DNA of 8,626 nt from Methanoregulaceae archaeon (GCA_025453715.1 JALOPT010000056.1:1-8626), one strand, 5' to 3'; shown: positions 1 to 6,415, numbered from the stretch's first letter. The notes: generated from the sequence alone by a model not told the origin. Translations and numbers: made by a program.

Positions 1-1662
1 CGCCGGGCATCCGAACCTGACACAGGTCCCGCAGGCGGTGCACTTCTCACTATCGACCTCGTAAGGCCGCCTCGACATCCCAGCCCTCCTTGCAGAGATT
101 ACACAGGGGTGCCGGGCGATTATAACTTTTACACCAGGCCGCTCCTTTGCTTCTTTTAATGCATGGACCATGACAGACAGGTTGGACGGGTCGACAGTCT
201 CAACAAATGATACCCCACATGAGCGGCAGATTGCTTCAAGTGAAACGGGTGGAACCTGGACCCCGCAGGCAGTCACCCCTGTTGAGGGATTAGGCTGGTG
301 GCCGGTCATTGCCGTGATACGGTTATCAAGGATCACCACCGTGATAGTCGCATTATTATACACCGCATTCATAAGGCCCTGAATCCCTGTGTGGAGAAAT
401 GTGGAGTCCCCGATCGTGCAGACAACATCCCTTTTCTCACCGGAATGGGCAATACCGCTCGCCACAGTTATGGACGCCCCCATGCAGATCGTGGTGTCAA
501 CTCCACCGAGCTGAAGTCCAAGGGTATAACACCCGATATCACTTGGGAATATACCCTCACGGAAGACCTTTTTTATCGCGTAAAATGCAGCCCTGTGCAT
601 ACAGCCGGCACAAAGGATGGGCGGCCGGGGTGGAACGTCCTGTGGGGGATTTACAACAGGGAAATCTGCATTCATCGCGAATCCTGCAGATTTCATAATC
701 CTGCCGACAGCGGCCGGGGACAATTCTCCTTCATAGGGTGCATTCCCGCTTTTCTTACCGAATACAGGGACATTCCCGGCAACCTGTAGAACTTCTTCTT
801 CTACAAACGGGGACAACTCCTCGATAACCAGCACCCGGTCATGGCGGCTAACGAACTCCTTCAGCCATTCTTCATCGATGGGGTACGCCCCGATTTTCGC
901 GAATGACGTTGTCGGGGGTAGAATTTCAGAAGCGTAAGATACGGCGATACCACTGGCAATTATTGCATCCCGGCCCCGTACTTCAGCCCTGTTATAGCCA
1001 AGCTCGACAAGACGCTTCTTAACTGCATACTGTTTTTCATTCAGTTTTTTGTGCAGGACGCGGGTGTGGGCGGGTATTACAACATACTGCCGGGGGTCTT
1101 TGTTGAATTGTGCTGTGCGCTCTGATACCCGCACATCCCCAAGGGTTACATCCCCTTTTGAATGACAAATACGTGTTGTGGGGCGGAACAACACAGGGAG
1201 GCCGGTCTCCTCAGAAAAACCGAAGGCATCCCGGACCATGTCATGGGCTTCCTGTATACTGGCCGGGTCAAAGCAGGGTACTTTTGCGAACTTTGCATAC
1301 ATCCGGCTGTCCTGTTCATTCTGGGAACTATGCGCGAACGGGTCATCCGCACTCATGATTACAAGCCCGCCGGTAACACCGGTATAACTGCTTGTCATCA
1401 AGGGGTCTGCTGCCACGTTCAGACCGACATGTTTCATTGTGCATAACGCACGGATACCGCACCAGGCCGCACCAAGAGCGTTTTCAAGGGCCACCTTTTC
1501 GTTCACGGACCACTCAGTATAATAGTGGCGTTCCGGTTGCTCCCGCAGGATGTCCACGACCTCCGATGAAGGCGTTCCAGGATATCCGCAGATAAAATCC
1601 ACGGGTGATTCAAGACAGGCATGAGCAATTGCCTCGTTTCCTAGAAGATAACGTCGTTCCAT
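1..1662 (-). CDS. iorA: Indolepyruvate:ferredoxin oxidoreductase, alpha subunit (C-terminus cut by window edge)
   Basis: This cytoplasmic thiamine-diphosphate enzyme converts aryl 2-oxoacids such as indolepyruvate to aryl-acyl-CoA with reduction of ferredoxin, as a complex with IorB. The frame is open without interruption for 554 codons. Residues 20-32 hold the GYPGTPSSEV segment of the N-terminal pyruvate-oxidoreductase-like domain. CAGCMHR at 351-357 and GDSTFLH at 418-424, followed by an NN/DN pair (436-446), form the ThDP/Mg site. At the very end C541, C544, C547 and C552-P form a first ferredoxin-like cluster with spacing CX2CX2CX4CP; the second cluster and the stop lie outside the window. 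I chose the ATG at 1660-1662 because it gives the usual MERRYLLGNEA-type N-terminus; an ATG 8 nt further out is in another frame. iorB would be expected just beyond the left edge but is not visible. In methanogens the enzyme often also works in the reductive direction for aromatic amino-acid synthesis from arylacetates. Confidence 0.95.
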   Translation of the reverse strand, partial: MERRYLLGNEAIAHACLESPVDFICGYPGTPSSEVVDILREQPERHYYTEWSVNEKVALENALGAAWCGIRALCTMKHVGLNVAADPLMTSSYTGVTGGLVIMSADDPFAHSSQNEQDSRMYAKFAKVPCFDPASIQEAHDMVRDAFGFSEETGLPVLFRPTTRICHSKGDVTLGDVRVSERTAQFNKDPRQYVVIPAHTRVLHKKLNEKQYAVKKRLVELGYNRAEVRGRDAIIASGIAVSYASEILPPTTSFAKIGAYPIDEEWLKEFVSRHDRVLVIEELSPFVEEEVLQVAGNVPVFGKKSGNAPYEGELSPAAVGRIMKSAGFAMNADFPVVNPPQDVPPRPPILCAGCMHRAAFYAIKKVFREGIFPSDIGCYTLGLQLGGVDTTICMGASITVASGIAHSGEKRDVVCTIGDSTFLHTGIQGLMNAVYNNATITVVILDNRITAMTGHQPNPSTGVTACGVQVPPVSLEAICRSCGVSFVETVDPSNLSVMVHALKEAKERPGVKVIIARHPCVISARRAGMSRRPYEVDSEKCTACGTCVRFGCPA

Positions 1663-1783
1663 GATCCCATTTCCGCTTGTACTTTCAAGAGTACCACAAT
1701 CATGGGGTTTTAATGTACCGTTTTCACTCCCGATTCACAACCTATAAAAGCTCCCGTACACTAAATTAATAGTCAACTCTTGA
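1663..1783. promoter_or_regulatory. Divergent promoter region between iorA and tRNA-Ile
   Basis: This is the only spacer between the leftward iorA and the rightward tRNA gene. CCTATAAAAG at 1741-1750 is a good archaeal TATA box for the tRNA: its centre, near 1746, predicts transcription starting around 1772, about 12 nt before the mature 5' end. Read leftward, the same box (TTTTATAG) or CATTAAAACC at 1715-1706 could serve iorA, giving leaders of roughly 57 or 23 nt. I cannot decide between these. No convincing operator repeat is seen. Confidence 0.55.
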
Positions 1784-1857
1784 GGGCCCGTAGCATAGCC
1801 CGGTGGTGCGCCCGGCTGATAACCGGGAGGTCATGTGTTCGAATCACATCGGGCCCA
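1784..1857 (+). tRNA. tRNA-Ile (anticodon GAU)
   Basis: A full cloverleaf folds by hand. The acceptor stem pairs GGGCCCG (1784-1790) with CGGGCCC (1850-1856), with discriminator A1857. The D stem pairs GCAT (1793-1796) with GTGC (1806-1809). The anticodon stem pairs CCCGG (1811-1815) with CCGGG (1823-1827) around the loop CTGATAA, with anticodon GAT at 1818-1820. The variable loop is AGGTC. The T stem pairs ATGTG (1833-1837) with CACAT (1845-1849) around TTCGAAT. There is no intron and no encoded CCA. The anticodon reads AUC/AUU isoleucine codons, and such tRNAs normally carry t6A at position 37, the substrate base of the methylthiotransferase family encoded at 3218-4477. Confidence 0.98.
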
Positions 1858-1885
1858 TTCATCATTAATTGGATTTTGATCTTTT

Positions 1886-2344
1886 ATGAAACGTAAGCAG
1901 ATCGCAATTATCGTTGCAGGACTGATTATCAGTGCCCTGTTGGCAGTAATCAGCATCTATCTGACAGGTATCGGAGTTATTCTTGTCATTGTGCTTGCAA
2001 TGTCCTTCCAGATCTTTGAGGACTCATACCTGCTTACCGACCTAGCAGTGGTTCTTTCCGGAAATGCAAAGAAAATTACCGTAATAAACCGGGGTAATAC
2101 GACGATACTGAACATCGTGGTGTCCCTCATTCCCCTTGACATGGAATTTAAGGTGCCGGAACTTGCAGTGGAGGGAAAATTCACCTACGAACTACAGCAG
2201 ATGATACATGAGGCAAAGGCAATGGTGGAGTTTGAGGACAGGAAAGGCACTAAATTTTCGAAGTCCTTCGACCTCTCTGCACTTCACGACAACGATGACG
2301 TGCTGAAACCGATGTTTCCAATTTTCGGCTGGAAAGAAAAATAG
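1886..2344 (+). CDS. Small membrane-anchored protein, unknown function
   Basis: I do not recognise this 152-residue protein. After the basic start MKRKQ there is a hydrophobic stretch (about residues 6-44) that can form two transmembrane helices with a tight turn at YLTGIG. On the positive-inside rule this would put both ends in the cytoplasm. Residues 50-135 are rich in alternating hydrophobic residues (ITVINRGN, ILNIVVSLIP, MVEFEDRKGTKFSKSF), which suggests a beta-sandwich, immunoglobulin-like domain; this fold is an inference. The tail ends in FGWKEK. The ATG lies only 28 nt after the tRNA-Ile gene. A short GATC-containing motif (TGATC, 1877-1881) lies 4 nt upstream of the ATG and could pair weakly with the 3' end of 16S rRNA. 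No separate TATA box at the right distance is clear, so co-transcription with the tRNA is possible. The codons and the plausible protein character make it a real gene. Confidence 0.8.
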   Translation: MKRKQIAIIVAGLIISALLAVISIYLTGIGVILVIVLAMSFQIFEDSYLLTDLAVVLSGNAKKITVINRGNTTILNIVVSLIPLDMEFKVPELAVEGKFTYELQQMIHEAKAMVEFEDRKGTKFSKSFDLSALHDNDDVLKPMFPIFGWKEK

Positions 2345-2350
2345 CCGGTA

Positions 2351-2357
2351 TTTTTTT
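2351..2357 (+). terminator. Oligo-T terminator after the membrane protein gene
   Basis: A run of seven T begins 7 nt after the stop codon of the 1886-2344 gene. Archaeal RNA polymerase terminates at such U-tracts without needing a hairpin, and none is obvious here. Confidence 0.6.
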
Positions 2358-2392
2358 ATCGCTTACTCCTTTTCCCTGCAAAGGTCTTTAGG

Positions 2393-2398
2393 AAAAAA
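2393..2398 (-). terminator. Oligo-T terminator after the 176-residue protein gene (minus strand)
   Basis: Six A on the plus strand give a T6 run on the minus strand, 14 nt beyond the stop codon of the converging 2412-2942 gene. Together with the T7 run at 2351-2357 it separates the two converging transcripts. Confidence 0.5.
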
Positions 2399-2411
2399 GA
2401 AGTGATTTAAT

Positions 2412-2942
2412 TTATTCTTCTTTTGCAAAAATGAAGTTAATTGTCTTTTCGAGGGCTTCGAGTAGTACTTCCTGGTTCTTCAGGTAGTCCTTCAACGCCC
2501 GGTACAGCATAAACATAATTTCGTACCCGTAGAGGTCAAGTACTTCCTGCGCAGTGAGCAGATGTAGATAGGAATCGACCAGGAACCCATCGGAACTATA
2601 CATGATCTCATAATAGTGACCGTCTTCCGAAAGGAGGCAGAACTGGTCATCCACTTTTTTACTGACATCATCAAGCCGGAATTTGACAGGGTCTGTTTTA
2701 CCGAGTACAATCATTTTCTGCGGGTAAAATGATGTATCGTATAATTCACCACCCCCCTGCTGTTTCCCTTTTTCCAGCATGTTCAGACCGATGGACTGGA
2801 TGACAGGCAACGCCATCCCTGCCATTTTCTCCATTAGAACCGCATCGTTTTCTTTGATTGTCTTTAACGCATCATCGGTTTTTTCCGACATCTCGTTGAT
2901 TTTTTCAGCTAACTTTGTAAATCCAGCCTCTATTTCGTCCAT
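2412..2942 (-). CDS. Unrecognised 176-residue protein with N-terminal coiled coil
   Basis: The family is not recognised. Residues 1-40 are highly charged and heptad-like (KLAEKINEMSEKTDDALKTI), suggesting a coiled coil. Residues 40-58 form a more hydrophobic helix (MAGMALPVIQSIGLNMLEKG), and a flexible QQGGGE linker follows. Residues 68-125 look like a beta-rich domain (MIVLGK, FCLLSEDGHYYEIMYSSDGFLVDSY), and residues 128-172 are helical (QEVLDLYGYEIMFMLYRALKDYL). There is no signal peptide, clear membrane span or cysteine motif, so it is probably a cytoplasmic oligomer. The ATG at 2940-2942 is the first methionine of the open frame with such composition. The sequence before it (GGGGAAATTACC) has only a weak ribosome-binding match. 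The gene stands alone, with its own upstream TATA candidates and a downstream T-run. Confidence 0.75.
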   Translation of the reverse strand: MDEIEAGFTKLAEKINEMSEKTDDALKTIKENDAVLMEKMAGMALPVIQSIGLNMLEKGKQQGGGELYDTSFYPQKMIVLGKTDPVKFRLDDVSKKVDDQFCLLSEDGHYYEIMYSSDGFLVDSYLHLLTAQEVLDLYGYEIMFMLYRALKDYLKNQEVLLEALEKTINFIFAKEE

Positions 2943-3217
2943 GGTAATTTCCCCGAAGTCCTGATATTCGTTATAATCTCATTTAGCGAAGGCAGATGAT
3001 GAAAATGTAGGTTTCGTGGATGCCGATAATTCTCGTTTTCCTTACATATAAACCATATGATGCGATACACAAGGAGAGGTTCTCCCTTGCGTACCTGTAA
3101 GAGTCCCCTGCATAAGTGATTACCAGGATTGTCAGAGCAGAAAGGAGACCGTGGTCCCGGGACCAACGGAAAAGGAGACTCGGGACAGCTATTGAAAAAT
3201 GCCAGGGCGTCAGAGGG
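2943..3217. promoter_or_regulatory. Gene-free stretch with promoter candidates for the 2412-2942 gene
   Basis: No protein gene is supported here. Reading leftward, TTTATAT at 3052-3046 is the best TATA-like box and would give a leader of about 80 nt. ATTATAA at 2977-2971 is a second box that would give a nearly leaderless mRNA starting close to 2948. The part nearest 3217 is the 3' untranslated region of the methylthiotransferase gene. A compact inverted repeat within it is listed separately. Confidence 0.45.
3141..3179. repeat. Inverted repeat framed by two 9-bp direct repeats
   Basis: The 14-bp perfect palindrome TGGTCCCGGGACCA occupies 3152-3165. Allowing one extra A, the arms extend to 10 bp (CCGTGGTCCC at 3149-3158, GGGACC-A-ACGG at 3159-3169). 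It is framed by identical AAAGGAGAC copies at 3141-3149 and 3171-3179, exactly 30 bp apart, about three helical turns. It lies 3' of the methylthiotransferase gene and upstream of the 2412-2942 gene. It could be a protein-binding site or an RNA hairpin; on the minus strand the hairpin is followed by a short T-rich stretch (CTCCTTTC). Confidence 0.5.
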
Positions 3218-4477
3218 CTATACCCTTGATCCAATAAAATAATACATTCTTTCTTCGGTGAGAATGGCATCACCGGTTGTGCCGATAGGCAGGTCTTCCT
3301 GAAGTACGACACCCTGGTACAGCGGTGTCCGGGCGACCACCGAACCTTCCCTGATTTTCTCCGTGACAATGAAGGGAACGGACCTGCCAATCCATGGGGC
3401 ATTCAGGGCACGATAGACCTCTTCAGAACACGTATTCATCAGCCTCGACCGTTTTTTCTTAATATAATCAGTAAAATCATGCTCACCAGAAATGTCAGTG
3501 CCCCGGCGTTTTGAAAAGCGGGTAATATTTACCTTGTTCGGCCGGGTTATCTTAATGAGGTCGAGTGATTGCAGAAAGTCCTCCTCCGATTCACCCGGGA
3601 ACCCTACAATCATGTCAGTCATGATCGTGATATCAGGGAACCGTTCCCGGAAGGTCCCGATAAGAGCAATACAATCCTCAGAGGTGTACCCCCTGCGCAT
3701 CTCTTCCAGGATCCTGTCTGAACCGGACTGGATCGGCAAATGGATGAAACAGAATATCTTTTTGAATTCAAAGACACGAAGGAGGTCTGGCATTATCCGC
3801 CGGAGCGTCACCGGGTTCATCATCCCGAGACGTACCCGGAATTCGCCAGGGACCCGGGAGATATTTTCAAGAAGGCGGGGCAGTGATTCCCCGGTATCAT
3901 ATCCCCATGCACTGACGTCCTGGGCAGTAAGCTGGATTTCGACTGCGCCAAGACGGGTATACTGCCTGACCTGGTTTATAATTTCATGGCCCGGGAAACT
4001 TACCAGCGGCCCTCTTGCATTCCTCGTGATGCAATAAGAGCAGGTACCAAGGCACCCCTGGGCGACCTGGACAATTCCCGTTATCGATTTTTGTATAGCC
4101 GGGTGTAACCGGTAAGCCTCCTGGATACAACGGGGGGGGATAATGCCAGGGGTACAGAGAGAGAAAATTCGGTCGGCTTCAACTGCAGGCATGCAACCAG
4201 TAACATACAGCCGCGAATCGCTGTATGCCCGTATCGTTCGGAGTACCTTTCGCGCGGTGCTCTCTACCACTGTGCAACTGTTGACAATAATAACCTCAGC
4301 ATCCAGGGGAGAATCGGATATCAAACATCCCTGGTGCCTGAGGACCTCGATGAGTTTCCTCGTGTCCCCATGGTTGTAGGTACAGCCGAACGTCCGGATA
4401 TAAACACAGGTGTCCCTGATTTCCCGAAGGGCCTCGCAGCCATCCGTACTCCCTTCAGCGGATATTTCCTGATCCAA
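3218..4477 (-). CDS. tRNA (N6-threonylcarbamoyladenosine37-C2) methylthiotransferase, archaeal e-MtaB/CDKAL1 type
   Basis: This radical-SAM enzyme of the MiaB/MtaB family adds a methylthio group to t6A37 of ANN-decoding tRNAs, giving ms2t6A. The 419-residue protein has the three expected parts. The N-terminal methylthiotransferase domain has its cluster cysteines at C32 (FGCTYNHGD), C68 (NSCTV) and C95 (TGCMP). The radical-SAM core has CLGTCSYC (C142, C146, C149), and HLPIQSGSD near 246-254 and MIVGFPGE at 289-296 are typical family motifs. A TRAM-like RNA-binding domain lies at about 356-416. The length is normal for archaeal members. The only conventional in-frame start upstream of the first domain is TTG at 4477-4475; in-frame stops lie just above it. 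Family members usually begin a few residues before the FGC motif, so the first 22 or so residues here are an unusual extension. A possible small gene lies 33 nt upstream on the same strand and may share its promoter. Confidence 0.93.
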   Translation of the reverse strand: MDQEISAEGSTDGCEALREIRDTCVYIRTFGCTYNHGDTRKLIEVLRHQGCLISDSPLDAEVIIVNSCTVVESTARKVLRTIRAYSDSRLYVTGCMPAVEADRIFSLCTPGIIPPRCIQEAYRLHPAIQKSITGIVQVAQGCLGTCSYCITRNARGPLVSFPGHEIINQVRQYTRLGAVEIQLTAQDVSAWGYDTGESLPRLLENISRVPGEFRVRLGMMNPVTLRRIMPDLLRVFEFKKIFCFIHLPIQSGSDRILEEMRRGYTSEDCIALIGTFRERFPDITIMTDMIVGFPGESEEDFLQSLDLIKITRPNKVNITRFSKRRGTDISGEHDFTDYIKKKRSRLMNTCSEEVYRALNAPWIGRSVPFIVTEKIREGSVVARTPLYQGVVLQEDLPIGTTGDAILTEERMYYFIGSRV

Positions 4478-4510
4478 AACCCCGTACTCTCCGCACCATC
4501 ATTTCCTGTA

Positions 4511-4636
4511 CTACATTCTCTTTTCCAAGTTATCAGTTCCTACGATTTCATAGGGAAGTGACCTCGTCAGGGCGGTGATTTTGCTGGCTTGCAGCCCGTC
4601 CGGAAATCGTATTACAAAACCCCTTTCACAGGTCAT
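4511..4636 (-). CDS. Putative 41-residue small protein upstream of the methylthiotransferase
   Basis: ATG (4636-4634) to TAG (4513-4511) encodes a 41-residue peptide. It begins MTCERGFVIRFPDG, continues as a likely amphipathic helix (QASKITALTRSLP) and ends YEIVGTDNLEKRM. The composition looks like a small strand-helix-strand protein, not random sequence. An AT-rich element (T8 followed by ATTTC, 4664-4652 on the minus strand) lies about 22-26 nt upstream of the ATG, which fits a leaderless archaeal mRNA; no ribosome-binding site is present. The next gene starts 33 nt downstream in the same frame, after two in-frame stops (4513-4511 and 4501-4499), so the two are separate products. I know no family for it. 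It could also be a leader peptide or chance. Confidence 0.5.
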   Translation of the reverse strand: MTCERGFVIRFPDGLQASKITALTRSLPYEIVGTDNLEKRM

Positions 4637-4717
4637 TACCGGAGGACCATAGAAATAAAAAAAATTCCCTGATTCCAATCAAAATAATTAACCGATGGGA
4701 TCCACTATGTGTGTACA
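4637..4717. promoter_or_regulatory. Divergent promoter region between the methylthiotransferase unit and nadX
   Basis: This AT-rich segment lies between the leftward transcript starting near 4636 and rightward nadX. Rightward, AAAATAATTAACC (4681-4693) predicts transcription starting close to 4712, only about 6 nt before the nadX ATG. An A8 run (4657-4664) is the leftward TATA candidate. GGGATC at 4697-4702 is a weak ribosome-binding or operator candidate. No clear inverted-repeat operator was found. Confidence 0.45.
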
Positions 4718-5476
4718 ATGATCAGAATCGGGATAATCGGCTGCGGAAATATCGGGCACATTATTGCAAAATACCAGGATAAGTTCGAAATTCTTGCATT
4801 ATTCGATATTCTCCCTGAGAAGTCCCGTGAGCTGGCCCAGGTCTGCGGAGGGGTCGCGTATGATGATTTTGGGGCATTTATTTCTGCTGAATTCGACATT
4901 GTAGTGGAAGCTGCATCTGTAAAGGCAGTCCGGCTCTTTGGAGAGCGGGTCCTCAATCATAACAAAGACCTGGTGATCATGAGCGTGGGCGCATTATCAG
5001 ATAAGGCATTTCTCGCGTTACTCACCGGTACCGCGAAGAAAAACCACAGGAAGATCTATATCCCGAGCGGTGCGATAATGGGCCTTGATAACATTAAGGC
5101 CGGGCAAATCACTGGTATTGACAGGTTACTGCTCAGGACAACAAAGAGCCCGGGATCACTGGGTTTGGAGGCGAATGAAAGAAGACTTGTTTTTTCTGGA
5201 AAATCAAATGAATGTATCAAGGAATTCCCAAAAAATGTCAATGTTTCAGTCGCCCTTGGCCTTGCAGCCGGTACCGATGCTGATGTTGAACTCTGGGTTG
5301 ACCCGGGCGTTGACCGTAATATCCACGAAATCTTTGTTGAGGGGGAATTCGGTGATGCCTACATTAAAGTCAGGAATGTACCAAGCCCGGACAATGCGGC
5401 AACCAGTTACCTTGCAGCCCTGTCCATCCTGACACTGCTTAGAAACCTGGAAAACCCGCTTGTTATCGGAACCTGA
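4718..5476 (+). CDS. nadX: L-aspartate dehydrogenase NadX
   Basis: The enzyme oxidises L-aspartate to iminoaspartate with NAD(P)+, the first step of de novo NAD synthesis in many archaea and an alternative to the flavoprotein NadB. The 252-residue protein has a Rossmann GCGNIG motif at 8-13, an acidic residue after the second strand (D30), EAAS at 64-67, and the family segment IPSGAIMGLD at 115-124. H203 in NIHEIFVEG corresponds to the likely catalytic histidine, and PSPDNAATSYLAALS at 222-236 is the conserved C-terminal helix. A GTG nine bases upstream (4709) could extend it by three residues. I prefer the ATG because it gives the usual MIRIGIIGCG start and fits the TATA spacing. nadC follows after 24 nt on the same strand, consistent with an operon. 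Confidence 0.93.
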   Translation: MIRIGIIGCGNIGHIIAKYQDKFEILALFDILPEKSRELAQVCGGVAYDDFGAFISAEFDIVVEAASVKAVRLFGERVLNHNKDLVIMSVGALSDKAFLALLTGTAKKNHRKIYIPSGAIMGLDNIKAGQITGIDRLLLRTTKSPGSLGLEANERRLVFSGKSNECIKEFPKNVNVSVALGLAAGTDADVELWVDPGVDRNIHEIFVEGEFGDAYIKVRNVPSPDNAATSYLAALSILTLLRNLENPLVIGT

Positions 5477-5500
5477 TATCCCCTCAAGTATTTATATGCC

Positions 5501-6343
5501 ATGACCGAAGTAACCCTGGAATACCTCCTGTCTTTTGTCCGGGAAGACGCACCGTCCGGTGACATTACGACGGATGCAATAATCCCGCCTGGCACCTGTT
5601 GCCGTGCCGTGATCATCGCAAAGGAAGAGGGGATAATTTGTGGCCTTTTTGAGGCCGAGCGCCTCTTTACCCATTTCGGTGTGCAGGTGACAGGGGCATG
5701 TCCTGACGGGACCTGTGTGAAACGGGGGGATGTGGTCCTGTCAGTGCTGGGAAAAGCATCCGATATCCTTCTCCTGGAAAGGACCACGTTAAATATCATT
5801 GGCAGGATGAGCGGGATCGCTACGAGGACAAAATCATACATGGACCGGATCAGGTCTGCAGGCAGTAATGCCCGCGTTGCAGCGACCAGGAAAACCTCTC
5901 CAGGCATGAGGGCCCTCGATAAGAAAGCAGTTTTGCTCGGTGGCGGGGACCCTCACCGGTATTCCCTTTCAGACGGGGTTCTAATCAAAGACAACCACCT
6001 CGCCCTTGTACCGCTCAATGATGCAATAAAAAATGCCAGGGCGCAGTCCATCTACAGGAAAATTGAGGTAGAGGTAGAAGACCCGGATGCGGCAGTGGCT
6101 GCAGCAAAGGCTGGCGCAGATATTATCATGCTGGATAACATGACTCCGGATATGGTTATACATACCCTGGAGGTGCTGAATTCCGGAAATTTAAGGTCAG
6201 GCAGGGTTATTGAAGTTTCGGGGACGATAAATGAGGATACTATCCTGAGTTACGCAGTCCCGGGTGTTGATATAATCAGCATCGGCGCCCTCACACATTC
6301 AGTCAGGAATTTTGATGTAAGTCTCGAGATCAGGAGTCCCTGA
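5501..6343 (+). CDS. nadC: Quinolinate phosphoribosyltransferase (nicotinate-nucleotide pyrophosphorylase, carboxylating)
   Basis: NadC joins quinolinate to PRPP and releases CO2 and pyrophosphate to give nicotinate mononucleotide. The 280-residue protein, normal for the family, shows the type II phosphoribosyltransferase signatures in order: EDAPSGDITT at 15-24, ERTTLN at 93-98, ATRKTSPGMR at 128-137, GGGDPHRYSLSD at 147-158, IKDNH at 162-166, EVEVED around 189-194, LDN at 211-213, EVSGTI at 238-243 and GVDIISIGALTHS at 255-267. The basic residues of TRKT, H152, R153 and K163 line the quinolinate/PRPP pocket in the family. The start is the first ATG after nadX. The 24-nt gap has no ribosome-binding site; a TATA-like string (ATTTATATG) there sits too close to the ATG to be the nadC promoter, so reading through from nadX is more likely. 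nadA, which makes quinolinate, is not adjacent. Confidence 0.97.
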   Translation: MTEVTLEYLLSFVREDAPSGDITTDAIIPPGTCCRAVIIAKEEGIICGLFEAERLFTHFGVQVTGACPDGTCVKRGDVVLSVLGKASDILLLERTTLNIIGRMSGIATRTKSYMDRIRSAGSNARVAATRKTSPGMRALDKKAVLLGGGDPHRYSLSDGVLIKDNHLALVPLNDAIKNARAQSIYRKIEVEVEDPDAAVAAAKAGADIIMLDNMTPDMVIHTLEVLNSGNLRSGRVIEVSGTINEDTILSYAVPGVDIISIGALTHSVRNFDVSLEIRSP

Positions 6344-6382
6344 CCCCGGCCACAGCTGTACGGGGAAAAAAGTTCTGTTTTT
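6344..6382 (+). terminator. Terminator region after nadC
   Basis: Immediately after the nadC stop, CCCCG (6344-6348) can pair with CGGGG (6361-6365) around a 12-nt loop, and a T5 run follows at 6378-6382. The hairpin is short; the T-run alone may suffice in an archaeon. Confidence 0.5.
6366..6371 (-). terminator. Oligo-T terminator for the hom-HTH unit (minus strand)
   Basis: Six A on the plus strand form a T6 run on the minus strand, 45 nt past the stop of the 6416-7522 gene, followed by CCCCG. It lies within the terminator region of the converging nadC transcript. Confidence 0.5.
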
Positions 6383-6415
6383 AAAAGCCATGAATGCCTT
6401 TCTTCTGGTGCCGGT

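Noticed and set aside
298..789. A 163-residue plus-strand frame
   Set aside because: It is the antisense shadow of iorA, whose frame carries the recognisable ThDP and cofactor motifs over the same bases.
2930..3166. A 78-residue minus-strand frame overlapping the start of the 2412-2942 gene
   Set aside because: Its composition is arginine/proline-rich and irregular, and it contains the TATA candidates of the downstream gene, so it is most likely non-coding.
2983..3402. A long open minus-strand frame with a hydrophobic segment across the gene-free stretch
   Set aside because: Half of it lies antiphase inside the methylthiotransferase C-terminus, the part beyond 3218 has no methionine start, and no ribosome-binding site or promoter is placed for it.
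4499..4513. Stop-codon readthrough joining the small upstream frame to the methylthiotransferase, since both share a frame
   Set aside because: Two different stops (TAG and TGA) separate them within 15 nt, there is no recoding signal, and the downstream protein is complete without the upstream part.
5488..5499. TATA-like ATTTATATG between nadX and nadC
   Set aside because: It ends only two bases before the nadC ATG. A start of transcription about 26 nt downstream would fall inside nadC with no nearby internal start codon, so it is not a credible nadC promoter.
5407..5907. A 166-residue minus-strand frame
   Set aside because: It is antisense to nadX and nadC, both firmly identified by motifs.
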